NCBI RefSeq assembly: GCF_900096965.1
Contig: NZ_FMYM01000001.1
Span: 1 to 64,000 of the forward strand
Direction of reading: 5' to 3'
DNA from: Shouchella lonarensis
GTDB taxonomy: Bacteria; Bacillota; Bacilli; Bacillales; Bacillaceae_D
Length of the DNA: 64,000 bases
Of this stretch, positions 17,611 through 26,349 are shown in pieces. Made by a program: the position numbers and the translations under genes. Every line of letters starts with the position of its first letter. Positions within the stretch are counted from its first letter, which is position 1. The notes under the pieces were generated by a model. The model saw only the letters and a program-made list of their open reading frames with translations, was not told the origin of the DNA and did no database searches.

Positions 17611-17654
17611 GACCCATGCCGTTTATTAATTACTTCAATAAACGACATCGGGTC
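17611..17654 (-). terminator. Terminator after PfpI-like gene
   Basis: Long stem formed by GACCCATGCCGTTTATT and AATAAACGACATCGGGTC with one bulge and one G-U pair, followed by TCTTGTT on the minus strand. Confidence 0.75.
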
Positions 17655-17674
17655 TAAATTAAGACAAAGGTGTA

Positions 17675-18313
17675 TCAGTTTTGGTCGACAGACGGTAAAG
17701 TCTGCATTAGGGCAAAGAAATGTTCAGGCTTACCGGTACTAAAATAGTTATACCAAGCTTCCAATGTGTCTGATTGAAACACGCCTAAATGTTCAATGAT
17801 TTGCTTTGCCCATAATAAGCCTCCGGTAGAACTTGCAGTAATAAGGTTGTGATCCGTCACAGATGGCTTGTCTATATAAAAACTTTGTCCTTTATAATTG
17901 GGAGAAACCATTTCAAGGAATCCCGCTCCATTACTGGTGTGCGGACGATTATCTAACACCCCAATATTGGCAAGTGCAACAGTAGCACCACAGATTGCAC
18001 ACACCGTACCGCCGGAAGAAAGCAATTCTTTTGCCTTTTCGATAATCGCGCCATGCTTTGGGTCGCTCCACGTATTTGCACCCGGTAAAATTAACACGCT
18101 TGTTTCACTCACAATAATATCCTCAATTTGACAATCCGGCACGATTGTCATTCCGCCCATTGTCTTAATCGGATCGTTAGAGTTGCTTACCGTTTTGAGC
18201 GATACTTTCTCCGCATCCTTCTTAAAAAATCTGCTCGAATGCAGCTCAGCAGTAACATATCCCGTTTCCCAGTCGGCTAAAGTGTCAAGAATATAAACAT
18301 AGATTGTAAACAT
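17675..18313 (-). CDS. DJ-1/PfpI-family protein (type 1 glutamine amidotransferase-like)
   Basis: 212 residues. The nucleophile elbow CAICGA (about residues 106-111) and the upstream SVLILPGANTW strand fit the DJ-1/PfpI superfamily of proteases, glyoxalases and chaperones. The activity cannot be assigned. TGGAGG precedes the ATG. It is divergent from the WYL regulator, which probably controls it; YdeA/YoaZ-type proteins are similar. Confidence 0.85.
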   Translation of the reverse strand: MFTIYVYILDTLADWETGYVTAELHSSRFFKKDAEKVSLKTVSNSNDPIKTMGGMTIVPDCQIEDIIVSETSVLILPGANTWSDPKHGAIIEKAKELLSSGGTVCAICGATVALANIGVLDNRPHTSNGAGFLEMVSPNYKGQSFYIDKPSVTDHNLITASSTGGLLWAKQIIEHLGVFQSDTLEAWYNYFSTGKPEHFFALMQTLPSVDQN

Positions 18314-18375
18314 AAATTACCTCCATTTTTATTGTTTTATTGATTTGTTCGCTTTTTTATTGTATCATATAATTA

Positions 18376-18403
18376 TTGACAACAGTATGGCAACAATTAT
18401 AAA
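18376..18403 (+). promoter_or_regulatory. SigA-type promoter of WYL regulator
   Basis: TTGACA (18376-18381), 16-bp spacer, TATAAA (18398-18403). It overlaps a minus-strand promoter candidate for the PfpI gene, so a single operator could control both. The predicted transcript start is only a few bases before the AGGAGG site, giving an unusually short leader. Confidence 0.55.
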
Positions 18404-18417
18404 CAGGAGGATGTCAG

Positions 18418-19350
18418 ATGAAAATAGACAGGCTTGTTAGCATGATTATGATACTCCTTGACAAAGATCGGATTGGCGCACAGGAGTTAGCGGATATGTT
18501 TGAAGTTTCACCTCGCACAATCTATCGTGACATAGATACAATAAATATGTCGGGAATTCCTGTCCACTCCACATCGGGAGTAGGTGGCGGCTTTGAAATT
18601 ATGCGAAATTATAAGCTTGATAAAAAGGTTTTTTCGACTGCTGATCTTTCTGCTATCTTGATGGGGCTTTCCAGCCTTTCAAACACGGTACGAGGTGATG
18701 AACTGGTAAATGCCCTTGCAAAAGTCAAGAGCTTTATCCCCGCCGAAAAAACAAAAGATATTGAAATAAAAGCCAATCAAATCTATATAGATTTAAGACC
18801 GTGGATGGGTAACAGTAACATACAACCGTACTTGGAAATTATCAAAACAGCCTTACAGGAAAGTAGGCTACTTTCGTTTCAATATTCTGCTCACCATGGA
18901 AATAAAACTGCACGAATAGTCGAGCCGTATCAGCTTGTATTGAAAAATAGTCATTGGTACTTACAAGGTTACTGCTATATGAGAAGTGATTATCGCTTAT
19001 TTAAACTATCTCGTATATCAAATTTACAAATGCAAGTAGAAACTTTTATACCACGAGATTATGAGAAACCCATTTTAGAATTTACGGATTTTTTAGAAAC
19101 AATACAAACAAAAATTAAAATCCGTGTTCATAAATCTGTGATGGATAGAGTACTTGATTATTGTGCTTATGAACAATTTGCTCCAGATGGCGATGAGCAT
19201 TACATTGTTGATTTCCCCTTTATAGAGAACGATTACTATTTTGATATTCTTCTTAGCTTTGGAAATAAATGCGAGTGTTTAGAGCCGTTACACATTCGTG
19301 CAGAAATGAAACGTAAAATACATGATATAGCTGTCTTATACAAAAACTAA
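18418..19350 (+). CDS. HTH/WYL-domain transcriptional regulator (YobV/YafY type)
   Basis: 310 residues. The N-terminal winged HTH (DRIGAQELADMFEVSPRTIY and the recognition helix RTIYRDIDTINMSGIP) precedes a central WYL domain with SFQYSAHHG and EPYQLVLKNSHWYLQGYC. A C-terminal WCX domain follows. WYL domains sense ligands, often nucleic-acid or nucleotide-like. CAGGAGG precedes the ATG. It forms a divergent regulator/target pair with the PfpI-like gene, a common arrangement for this family. A/T-rich relative to flanking conserved blocks. Confidence 0.88.
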   Translation: MKIDRLVSMIMILLDKDRIGAQELADMFEVSPRTIYRDIDTINMSGIPVHSTSGVGGGFEIMRNYKLDKKVFSTADLSAILMGLSSLSNTVRGDELVNALAKVKSFIPAEKTKDIEIKANQIYIDLRPWMGNSNIQPYLEIIKTALQESRLLSFQYSAHHGNKTARIVEPYQLVLKNSHWYLQGYCYMRSDYRLFKLSRISNLQMQVETFIPRDYEKPILEFTDFLETIQTKIKIRVHKSVMDRVLDYCAYEQFAPDGDEHYIVDFPFIENDYYFDILLSFGNKCECLEPLHIRAEMKRKIHDIAVLYKN

Positions 19351-19569
19351 AACATGAATACTTTCATAGCAAAATAGAATGGTGGCTATTCTGAGTTGAT
19401 TTTAGCATCGCTACTGCGTAGGAAATATAAATAATCTCTCTACAACTTCCAATTTGCCTTGGGTTAGAATCGTCTAAAGAAAGTAGGAATTACTGGTTGG
19501 ACTGCAGACATTATTTCGGGAACAATTGTGACTTTACTTCTCTAAATTTAATAGAATGGGTGAATTATT
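19351..19569. other. Degraded stretch after the WYL gene
   Basis: No intact gene. Codons ending at the TAA near 19545 read ITGWTADIISGTIVTLLL in one frame, like the end of a lost membrane protein. The short motif TAGAATGG occurs near 19375 and again near 19553. Probably decayed coding DNA. Confidence 0.35.
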
Positions 19570-19737
19570 ATGCGCATTGTAGCCTATTTAGTGATCGTAG
19601 TCGTTTCGATTGTGATGCTAACATATATTTTCTTTGATGTCGGGAATAGACATTTAGTAAGATTGTCTAGCGCTATCTTTTGGATAACATTGATTTTAAT
19701 GTGGGTAAAAAGAAAAGAAAAAAGGAAGAATCTTTAA
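19570..19737 (+). CDS. Small two-span membrane protein, 55 aa
   Basis: ATG just after AGAATGGGTGAATT, a weak ribosome site. Two hydrophobic helices (VAYLVIVVVSIVMLTYIFF and AIFWITLILMWV) and a Lys/Arg-rich tail (KRKEKRKNL). Same size and plan as the 58-residue ORF at 19967, suggesting related or paired peptides. Function unknown. Confidence 0.45.
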   Translation: MRIVAYLVIVVVSIVMLTYIFFDVGNRHLVRLSSAIFWITLILMWVKRKEKRKNL

Positions 19738-19747
19738 GGGGATATAC

Positions 19748-19960
19748 TTGGTTTTTCGTATGACAATGGATCACCCTGCCTATGTTTGTCATTTTGGTTC
19801 TGTAGACATCACGGCAAAAAAAGTAAAGGCGATTGCGACTGCCACAGCCAGTGCCTTAATCGATGCTGGCTATTTTTTGTATTATGGGTTGGCAGCGCTT
19901 ATTTTGCACGATATAGTTAGATATAACGTCTGTATTCTCCATGACAGTAGAAAGGTGTAA
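19748..19960 (+). pseudogene. Possible membrane-transporter remnant
   Basis: The frame encodes KKVKAIATATASALIDAG and YFLYYGLAALI, which look like pieces of a transporter helix pair. The ends are not protein-like, there is no clear ribosome site, and no downstream homologous continuation. Read here as decayed sequence, not a working gene. Confidence 0.25.
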
Positions 19961-19966
19961 AAGAAA

Positions 19967-20143
19967 ATGAACAAAAAAACTATCCCATTAATATTGTTTT
20001 TAATGTTTGCTTCGCACTGGCTTTTAAAGATTTTTCTTCCTCTCTATGAGGACAGTTTAATTGGAAACATCATTTCTATATCCTTGATTATCGTTGGGGT
20101 CTTCTTGCTGGTCCTGTATTTTAAGAAGGATGGAGATTCTTAA
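19967..20143 (+). CDS. Small two-span membrane protein, 58 aa
   Basis: ATG preceded by AAAGGTG. Hydrophobic helices at about 6-22 (IPLILFLMFASHWLLKI) and 35-52 (IISISLIIVGVFLLVLYF) and a charged tail (KKDGDS). It resembles the plan of the 55-residue ORF at 19570. Small membrane pairs of this kind are often immunity or stress peptides, but nothing here proves it. Confidence 0.5.
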   Translation: MNKKTIPLILFLMFASHWLLKIFLPLYEDSLIGNIISISLIIVGVFLLVLYFKKDGDS

Positions 20144-20150
20144 GTTAAAA

Positions 20151-20268
20151 TAGAATGGGCGATTTGAAGTGCTTGATTCAGGGATACCTTGGGGCGTGTA
20201 TCGCCTTCCTTCTGCTAAAAAAGCAATCAAGAACGGCGCAGGTGGAGTGTGTGGTGGGGTTAGAGTTG
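20151..20268 (+). pseudogene. Short coding-like fragment without start
   Basis: Frame beginning after a TAG at 20151 reads NGRFEVLDSGIPWGVYRL then PSAKKAIKNGAGGVCGGV before running into the 42-bp palindrome. It looks protein-like but has no start codon or ribosome site. A third TAGAATGGG lies at its left end. Probably a gene scrap. Confidence 0.25.
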
Positions 20269-20310
20269 AAATAATAAAAAGTACGCCCGCGGGCGTACTT
20301 TTTATTATTT
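20269..20310. terminator. Perfect 42-bp palindromic terminator
   Basis: Two 21-base arms (core GTACGCCCG/CGGGCGTAC flanked by A- and T-rich ends) form an unbroken palindrome with no loop. T runs occur on both strands, so it can end transcription in both directions. The stop of the AGCS gene falls inside it. Confidence 0.85.
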
Positions 20311-21810
20311 CTTATCTGTAGTTCCAGTCGCATGGTAGTTTTCCTTGTTTTTTTCTTCCCAGAAGTCGGCGTTTTTAATGCCAAGTTTCTTTGGGTCAAA
20401 AGTTGGATCAAGCCCTTGCTTCCTCTGTGCATCATAATCGCGCAATGCTTTCAGTGCAGGACGGGCGAGGAACACAATGGCAATGATGTTCAACCAAACC
20501 ATAATACCGAGCCCGATGTCACCAAAGAGCCACGCATTTTTTGACTCATTCGTTGTACCGAAATAGACAGCAGCTAGAAGAATGAGTTTCGTAATAAACA
20601 TGACCCAAGTCACTTTTTTATTACGGAATAAGTACGCAACGTTTGTCTCTGCGATGTAATAGTAGGCCATAATGGTCGTAAAGGCAAAGAAAAGCAAAGC
20701 AATCGCGACAAAAGATGTACCAAAACCGGAGAATGAACTGTTAATTGCAGCTTGTGTATACTCTACGCCTGGCTTAGCTACTTCAGGGAGGTTGTGCACG
20801 AGCATCTCTTCATTGGGCGCTTGTGTATTGAACATCCCCGTAAATAAAATCATAAATGCCGTGGCTGAGCAAACGAGCAATGTATCAATGTACACAGAAG
20901 CAGATTGCACGAGGCCTTGTTTTACTGGGTGTGACACTTCAGCTGCCGCAGCGGTGTGTGGACCTGACCCTTGCCCAGCTTCGTTCGAATAAACACCACG
21001 TTTGACCCCCCATGCGATGGCGCTACCGAACATGCCACCGAAAACAGAGTCAACGCCAAAAGCACTGCGTATAATAAGCATGAACGTCTCTGGTACCGCA
21101 GTGATATTTAAAGCGATAATAATGCCTGCCATAATCATGTAGCCAAGTGCCATAAACGGGACAACATAAGAAGAAAAAGCAGCAATACGTTTGACCCCGC
21201 CGAAAATAATGAGGGCGAGACATGCAATAATAAAGAGTCCCGTTGCCCACGCTGGAATTGAGAATGCATGTTTCATTGCAGCACCAATGGCGTTCGATTG
21301 TGCACCAGGCATGAACAGCGCCATTGCGAGTAGCGCGGCAATTGCAAACAAGACGGCAAACCATTTGATGCCAAGTCCTTTTTCAATGTAGTAGGCAGGT
21401 CCACCCCGGTATTCTCCACCTAACTTTGTTTTATAAATTTGTCCCAATGTGGATTCAATAAAAGCACTGGAGGCCCCTAACAGGGCAATTGTCCACATCC
21501 AAAAGACGGCGCCAGGACCACCATAAAAGATCGCGGTGGCGACCCCGGCAATATTCCCGGTTCCAACGCGAATGGACAGTGACATCGATAATGCTTGGAA
21601 AGAGGAAATTCCTGCATCAGAACTTTTCCCACTAAACATTAATTTGAACATTTCTTTAATATGTCTTATTTGTACAAAGCGAGTGAGTAGCGTAAAGATG
21701 AGTCCAACGGCAAGTAGAATGTAAACGATGGGACCTTCCCATAAGAGATGATTCAATTTGTTTGCCATTTCCATGGTAAAACTTTGTAACGTTTCCCATA
21801 ATTCGAGCAT
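20305..21810 (-). CDS. Alanine/glycine:cation symporter (AGCS family)
   Basis: 501 residues, about ten membrane helices. Na+-coupled uptake of alanine or glycine is the family role (AlsT, GlnT, YrbD in B. subtilis). Visible family signatures include VRVGTGNIAGVATAIFYGGP-like glycine-rich helix near residue 80 and KRGVYSNEAGQGSGPHTAAA near 280. ATG at 21810 follows AAGGAGGAGAGG, removing 28 residues of a longer reading. Substrate choice between alanine, glycine and glutamine is open. Confidence 0.9.
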   Translation of the reverse strand: MLELWETLQSFTMEMANKLNHLLWEGPIVYILLAVGLIFTLLTRFVQIRHIKEMFKLMFSGKSSDAGISSFQALSMSLSIRVGTGNIAGVATAIFYGGPGAVFWMWTIALLGASSAFIESTLGQIYKTKLGGEYRGGPAYYIEKGLGIKWFAVLFAIAALLAMALFMPGAQSNAIGAAMKHAFSIPAWATGLFIIACLALIIFGGVKRIAAFSSYVVPFMALGYMIMAGIIIALNITAVPETFMLIIRSAFGVDSVFGGMFGSAIAWGVKRGVYSNEAGQGSGPHTAAAAEVSHPVKQGLVQSASVYIDTLLVCSATAFMILFTGMFNTQAPNEEMLVHNLPEVAKPGVEYTQAAINSSFSGFGTSFVAIALLFFAFTTIMAYYYIAETNVAYLFRNKKVTWVMFITKLILLAAVYFGTTNESKNAWLFGDIGLGIMVWLNIIAIVFLARPALKALRDYDAQRKQGLDPTFDPKKLGIKNADFWEEKNKENYHATGTTDKK

Positions 21811-22113
21811 ATTCCTCTCCTCCTTTTCGTGTAGATTTGTTTTTGGGTATACATAGGCTATTTTAATTTTATTTGTAAGTTTTAAAATGAGCAATGGTAC
21901 ATTTAGCCTATATTTTTGGGAGTAAAAGGGATTATAAATAGGGAATGGCCTGCAGTGACTTGAAAAATTGGATGTAAAAAGAGATTGAAAGCAGTAATTA
22001 CTGTCGAACTGTGCTAAGATAGTGTTCCAGAGGATCGCAACGCACGTTTGAATTCTCTTGGTATATGATGTCTAGCGACTACTTCTGTATTCTGGAAAAG
22101 GATGGAGAACATA
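21811..22113. other. Divergent promoter region, AGCS gene and ytgP
   Basis: Non-coding, A/T rich. It must carry the promoters of both divergent genes. I see no riboswitch or clear operator; the sequence upstream of the symporter lacks glycine-riboswitch motifs. Confidence 0.4.
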
Positions 22114-23724
22114 ATGACGGATTCCAACTTAATACAAAAAACAAAAATATTAACCGCAGCGACACTCATTTCAAAAATCATTGGTTTCCTTTATGTGGTA
22201 CCGTTAACGGCAATGGTATCAACAGATGGAATGGGTTTGTATTCGGAAGGATATCAACCGTATCAAGTGTTATTGAGCTTAGCAACACTAGGTGTGCCGC
22301 TCGCGATGTCGAAGTTCGTATCTAAGTACCATACGTTAGGTGATTACGAGACAGCGCACCGTTTGTTTCGATCGGGTATTATTTTTATGCTTGTTACAGG
22401 CATTATTGGCTTTTTATTATTATTTTCGGCTGCGCCGATTTTAGCAGAAATATTTTTATCCCTAGGTGATAAGAAAAGTGTTTATACTGTAGGCGATACA
22501 ACGCTCGTCATTCGAATGGTTAGTGTCGCTCTCATCATTGTTCCGGCAATGGCCATTATTCGAGGGTATTTCCAAGGGTTCGGTCAAATGGTGCCGACGG
22601 CTATTTCTCAAGTGATTGAGCAGCTTGTACGTGTGTCATTTATTTTAGCGATCGTTTTCTATATTATGAAAACAAGTGGTGATGTCGTACTTGCCGTCGG
22701 GTTTGCAACGTTTGGCGCATTTATTGGCGCAATTGGCGGAGGGTTCGTGTTAATTTGGTATTACATGAAAGAAAGACCGACAATAGCGCATAAAGTTTCA
22801 ACCAGTGCAGTTCGTCATCGATTGCCACTCGTTGGCATGTATAAGGAAATTATTCGCTATGCGTTGCCAATTTCTTTTGTGGGGCTATCTATCCCATTGT
22901 TCCAGTTGATTGATGTTGCGACGATTGAAAATGCACTCGGCAGTGGTGCAGGTAAAGAGTACAAAGGAATTTTGGTTATGATGGTACATAAGCTTGTCCT
23001 CATTCCAATGGCGCTCGCAACCGCGTTGTCTATTACCCTTGTGCCTACCATTACGCAGGCGTATACCTCTGGGGAAAAGACACTGCTGCAGCGAAATGTG
23101 TTCCAATCTTATCAAATGATCTTGTTCATTTGTATTCCAGCCGCATTTGGTTTGGTTGTTTTAGCAGAGCCTATTTATGGTGCTATTTATGGCGTAAAAG
23201 AACAATTCCACATCGGCGTTGAGACACTCATGTTGTACGGACCGATCACATTAATTTTTTCTCTTTATGCAGTGACAGGCGCGATTTTACAAGGGTTGAA
23301 TCGGCAAAAGTATGCGATGATTTCACTTGCTATTGGTCTTCTGGCAAAAGTCATTCTCGCGTTTCCACTCTTATGGTTACTTGGACGTACGGGTGCAATT
23401 TGGACAAGTTATATTGGCTTTGGTCTTGCGTTGGCGATGAACGTGTGGGCAATAGGGAAATTTGCTCAGTTTCGTTATAATGTCTTATTGAAAAGAGCGC
23501 TACTCATATTCATGATATCATTAATTATGACAGCGGCGACGTGGATCATTAGTCGTGGGTTGATGGTATGGCTACCAATTGATTCTCGTTTAAGTGGTGT
23601 CATTGTGACAGCAATCTCTATTTCAAGTGCGATTGTTTGTTACTTTTTCTTGACCGTGCGCGTGCATTTGGCTGGGGAAGTGTTAGGGGAACGGTTCCGC
23701 TTTCTCAATCGGAGAGGGTATTGA
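22114..23724 (+). CDS. ytgP: Lipid II flippase-type protein YtgP/MurJ (MOP superfamily)
   Basis: 536 residues, about 14 membrane helices of the MOP exporter superfamily, polysaccharide biosynthesis/SpoVB branch. The N-terminal LTAATLISKIIGFLYVVPLT is typical. B. subtilis YtgP (MurJ) flips lipid II for peptidoglycan, and there too it lies close to the RsuA-like ytzG and ytzE. ATG at 22114 keeps a GGAG at a workable distance; the ATG at 22102 overlaps the purine stretch. The downstream FtsW/RodA genes act on the same substrate. Confidence 0.85.
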   Translation: MTDSNLIQKTKILTAATLISKIIGFLYVVPLTAMVSTDGMGLYSEGYQPYQVLLSLATLGVPLAMSKFVSKYHTLGDYETAHRLFRSGIIFMLVTGIIGFLLLFSAAPILAEIFLSLGDKKSVYTVGDTTLVIRMVSVALIIVPAMAIIRGYFQGFGQMVPTAISQVIEQLVRVSFILAIVFYIMKTSGDVVLAVGFATFGAFIGAIGGGFVLIWYYMKERPTIAHKVSTSAVRHRLPLVGMYKEIIRYALPISFVGLSIPLFQLIDVATIENALGSGAGKEYKGILVMMVHKLVLIPMALATALSITLVPTITQAYTSGEKTLLQRNVFQSYQMILFICIPAAFGLVVLAEPIYGAIYGVKEQFHIGVETLMLYGPITLIFSLYAVTGAILQGLNRQKYAMISLAIGLLAKVILAFPLLWLLGRTGAIWTSYIGFGLALAMNVWAIGKFAQFRYNVLLKRALLIFMISLIMTAATWIISRGLMVWLPIDSRLSGVIVTAISISSAIVCYFFLTVRVHLAGEVLGERFRFLNRRGY

Positions 23725-23815
23725 GAAGAGCTCGTTCATTAATTTCCTGGGAAATTAGACAATCTTAGACATTTGTTTAAGAGAAAATCTCTTTATGTAT
23801 GGGCTTTGCTTTTGG

Positions 23816-23821
23816 TATAAT
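23816..23821 (+). promoter_or_regulatory. -10 element before FtsW-family gene
   Basis: A consensus TATAAT, with a weak -35 TTTATG 18 bp upstream. It would start a transcript a few bases beyond, ahead of the FtsW-family gene. Confidence 0.4.
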
Positions 23822-23895
23822 AGAGCCAGTTTAAAAATGTAGTGATAAAATGACGGTGGATGAGTGAACGTCCGGTAAATAAGGGAGGGAACCGA

Positions 23896-25023
23896 TTGGC
23901 AGATCAGGTGACAAAAGCGACACGTGGACGGAATGATTGGGTGTTAATTGGTACAACGCTTGGTTTGACAATATTTGGTTTGCTCATGGTGTATAGTTCT
24001 AGTTATGTTGAAGGGTTTTTGCTGGAACCAGAGAACCCAACATATTACTTAACACGGCAACTGATTTGGTTTGCGCTCGCTATTCCTATTCTCGTGTTTA
24101 TGATGTACTTTCGGTACGAGCATTATCAGAAAATGACCCCCGTCTTGCTCGGTGTTTCAATTGTGTTATTGCTGCTTGTTGTACTTATTGGAACGGGTCG
24201 AGAGACGACAGGCGCCGACCGCTGGATTCGAATGGGCTCCTTAAACATGCAGCCATCGGAGTTTGTTAAAGTGGCAATGGCCATTTATTTAGCACATGTT
24301 TATTCGCGCAAACAAGCATACATTGCACATTTTAAAACAGGGGTCTTGCCACCACTCGTTGTCGTAGGTGTCATTTTCTCATTAATTATGTTGCAGCCAG
24401 ATTTAGGGACAGGCACATTAATTATGTTAACAGCGATTATGCTTGTCTTTTTTTCTGGGGCGAAATGGCGCCATTTGTTTGGATTAGCGGCAGTGGGTAT
24501 TGTTGGGTTTCTCGTCTTAGCGTTGCTCAGGCCATATCGGATCGCGCGCTTGACATCATTTTTAGACCCTTTTGCGGATGCAACAAACAGCGGTTTTCAA
24601 TTAATTAACGGTTATTTAGCGATTGCTAATGGCGGCGTGACAGGTATGGGAATTGGACAAAGCTTACAAAAGATGCGGCATTTGCCTGAAGCACATACTG
24701 ATTTCATTTTAGCTGTGATTTCCGAAGAGCTTGGTTTTCTTGGTGTCCTAATTGTGTTAATTGGTTATGGCATCATTTTATTTCGCGGTGTTGCAATTGG
24801 GACAAAATGCAAAAATCCATTTGGAAGTTTGCTTGCATTTGCGATTGTGTTTCAAATGGCAGCGCAAGTCGTTTTTAATGTGGGGGCAGTAACAGGATTG
24901 CTACCGATTACAGGGATGACACTACCGCTTATTTCTTATGGGGGAACGTCATTATTAGTGACATTCATTTCAATTGGAATTTTGGCAAGCATTCACCGTC
25001 ATAATGGACGACAAGTGCTATAA
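23896..25023 (+). CDS. FtsW/RodA/SpoVE-family peptidoglycan glycosyltransferase (FtsW-like)
   Basis: SEDS-family polymerase of lipid II, 375 residues and about ten membrane helices. The family loop QPDLGTGTLIML and the C-terminal signature LLPITGMTLPLISYGGTS are present. TTG at 23896 is favoured by AAGGGAGGG eight bases upstream; ATG at 23860 would add 12 residues behind a weaker site. More FtsW/SpoVE-like than the next gene. No cognate class B PBP is adjacent. Confidence 0.85.
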   Translation: MADQVTKATRGRNDWVLIGTTLGLTIFGLLMVYSSSYVEGFLLEPENPTYYLTRQLIWFALAIPILVFMMYFRYEHYQKMTPVLLGVSIVLLLLVVLIGTGRETTGADRWIRMGSLNMQPSEFVKVAMAIYLAHVYSRKQAYIAHFKTGVLPPLVVVGVIFSLIMLQPDLGTGTLIMLTAIMLVFFSGAKWRHLFGLAAVGIVGFLVLALLRPYRIARLTSFLDPFADATNSGFQLINGYLAIANGGVTGMGIGQSLQKMRHLPEAHTDFILAVISEELGFLGVLIVLIGYGIILFRGVAIGTKCKNPFGSLLAFAIVFQMAAQVVFNVGAVTGLLPITGMTLPLISYGGTSLLVTFISIGILASIHRHNGRQVL

Positions 25024-25161
25024 AGATCAGTACAACAAGTATAATCTCGGAAAATATAGGTTTGAAATGAAGATTTAACAACCCCGGATGACTACACACT
25101 TGTTTGTGATAGGCAAACTAGGGGACCTCGAAACAAAAGTGACCGGAGAAAGTGGGATTTG
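25024..25161 (+). other. Possible structured leader before rodA-like gene
   Basis: Non-coding. A block around 25084-25148 has short complementary pieces (CCCC with GGGG, CACAC with GTTTGTG), and TAGGCAAACTAGGGG resembles small-ligand riboswitch cores. No known class fits fully. Confidence 0.25.
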
Positions 25162-26322
25162 ATGGAAAAGAGACAATCTCAAATTGATTATACATTGTTA
25201 TTTTTGTTGTTCTTACTTATGTGTATTAGTTTTATTGCCATTTATAGTGGCTCAGGTCAATACTATCCGGATGATCCAACATTTTTCTTGAAGCGACAAG
25301 TTGTTTGGTATGTCGTTGGGATCATGGTGATGGTTGCTGTTATGGTCATTGATTTTGATTACTTCAAGTATCTTTCAATTCCAGCCTACGGATTTGGGAT
25401 GTTGTTGCTTATTTTAGTACCGATTTTGGGAAAGGAAGAGAATGGTGCGAAAAGATGGCTGTTTGGAGTCCAGCCATCTGAGTTTATGAAAATATTTCTT
25501 GTGCTTGCGTTGGCACACTTACTCTATAAAATCGTGACGAAGGAGCGTTATCGTTCTGTTAGGGAGGATATATGGCTGTTAATAAAAATAGCGGCCCTTA
25601 GTGTACCTCCATTTTTACTTATTTTGACGCAGCCGGATTTAGGCACTTCCCTTGTTATTGTTGCTATAGTAGGGACGATGGTGCTGGTGTCAGGTGTGCG
25701 TTGGCGCTTATTGTTTGCACTTGCAGGTGCAGCGGTAGCAGGGCTTGCGTTGTTAGTGTACCTACATGAGGCTCACTTTGAAATATTTAAACTGATCGTT
25801 AAAGATCATCAACTACAGCGTATTTATGGTTGGCTCGATCCAATGGGGAACACAGGTGGTTTTGGTTATCAGCTGTATCAGGCGATGCTTGGGATTGGTT
25901 CAGGACAATTATCTGGGATGGGCCTTTTTGAAGGTGTGCAGACGCAAGGACATGCGGTCCCTGAAATTCATACCGATTTTATTTTTACAGTTATTGGTGA
26001 AGAGTCTGGTTTTCTTGGAGCCATGATACTTTTGTTTGTATATTTCTTGTTGTTCTATCGGATGATCACGATTGCGATGAATTGTAATAATTTGTATGGA
26101 ACATATTTGGTTGCAGGAATCGTCGGACTGCTTGTGTTTCAAGTGTTTCAAAATGTGGCGATGACAATTGGCTTAATGCCAATTACCGGTCTTGCTCTTC
26201 CTTTTATTAGTTACGGTGGAAGCGCCCTTCTAACAAATATGGTTGCAATTGGGATTGTCATGAACGTTCGTTATCGTACGAAAGACTATATGTTTAGAAG
26301 TGAGGAAGGGGACGGCGTCTAA
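25162..26322 (+). CDS. rodA: RodA-type peptidoglycan glycosyltransferase
   Basis: SEDS-family polymerase of 386 residues, about ten membrane helices. The C-terminal MTIGLMPITGLALPFISYGG with LLTNMVAIGIVM following is typical of RodA rather than FtsW. IDFDYFKYLS and TQPDLGTSLVI also fit. RodA elongates the lateral wall with class B PBPs and MreBCD. ATG at 25162 follows GGAGAAAGTGGG. The tandem pair with an FtsW-like gene may be a local duplication, since both are nearly equal in length. Confidence 0.85.
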   Translation: MEKRQSQIDYTLLFLLFLLMCISFIAIYSGSGQYYPDDPTFFLKRQVVWYVVGIMVMVAVMVIDFDYFKYLSIPAYGFGMLLLILVPILGKEENGAKRWLFGVQPSEFMKIFLVLALAHLLYKIVTKERYRSVREDIWLLIKIAALSVPPFLLILTQPDLGTSLVIVAIVGTMVLVSGVRWRLLFALAGAAVAGLALLVYLHEAHFEIFKLIVKDHQLQRIYGWLDPMGNTGGFGYQLYQAMLGIGSGQLSGMGLFEGVQTQGHAVPEIHTDFIFTVIGEESGFLGAMILLFVYFLLFYRMITIAMNCNNLYGTYLVAGIVGLLVFQVFQNVAMTIGLMPITGLALPFISYGGSALLTNMVAIGIVMNVRYRTKDYMFRSEEGDGV

Positions 26323-26349
26323 ATAGGAGAAGAGAGAGGGAGACAGGCA

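Noticed and set aside
25024-25161. Cyclic-di-GMP (GEMM) riboswitch before rodA
   Set aside because: GGCAAAC and GGGGAC are reminiscent, but the GCAAAGC block and the tetraloop-receptor stems are missing, so I only note possible structure.
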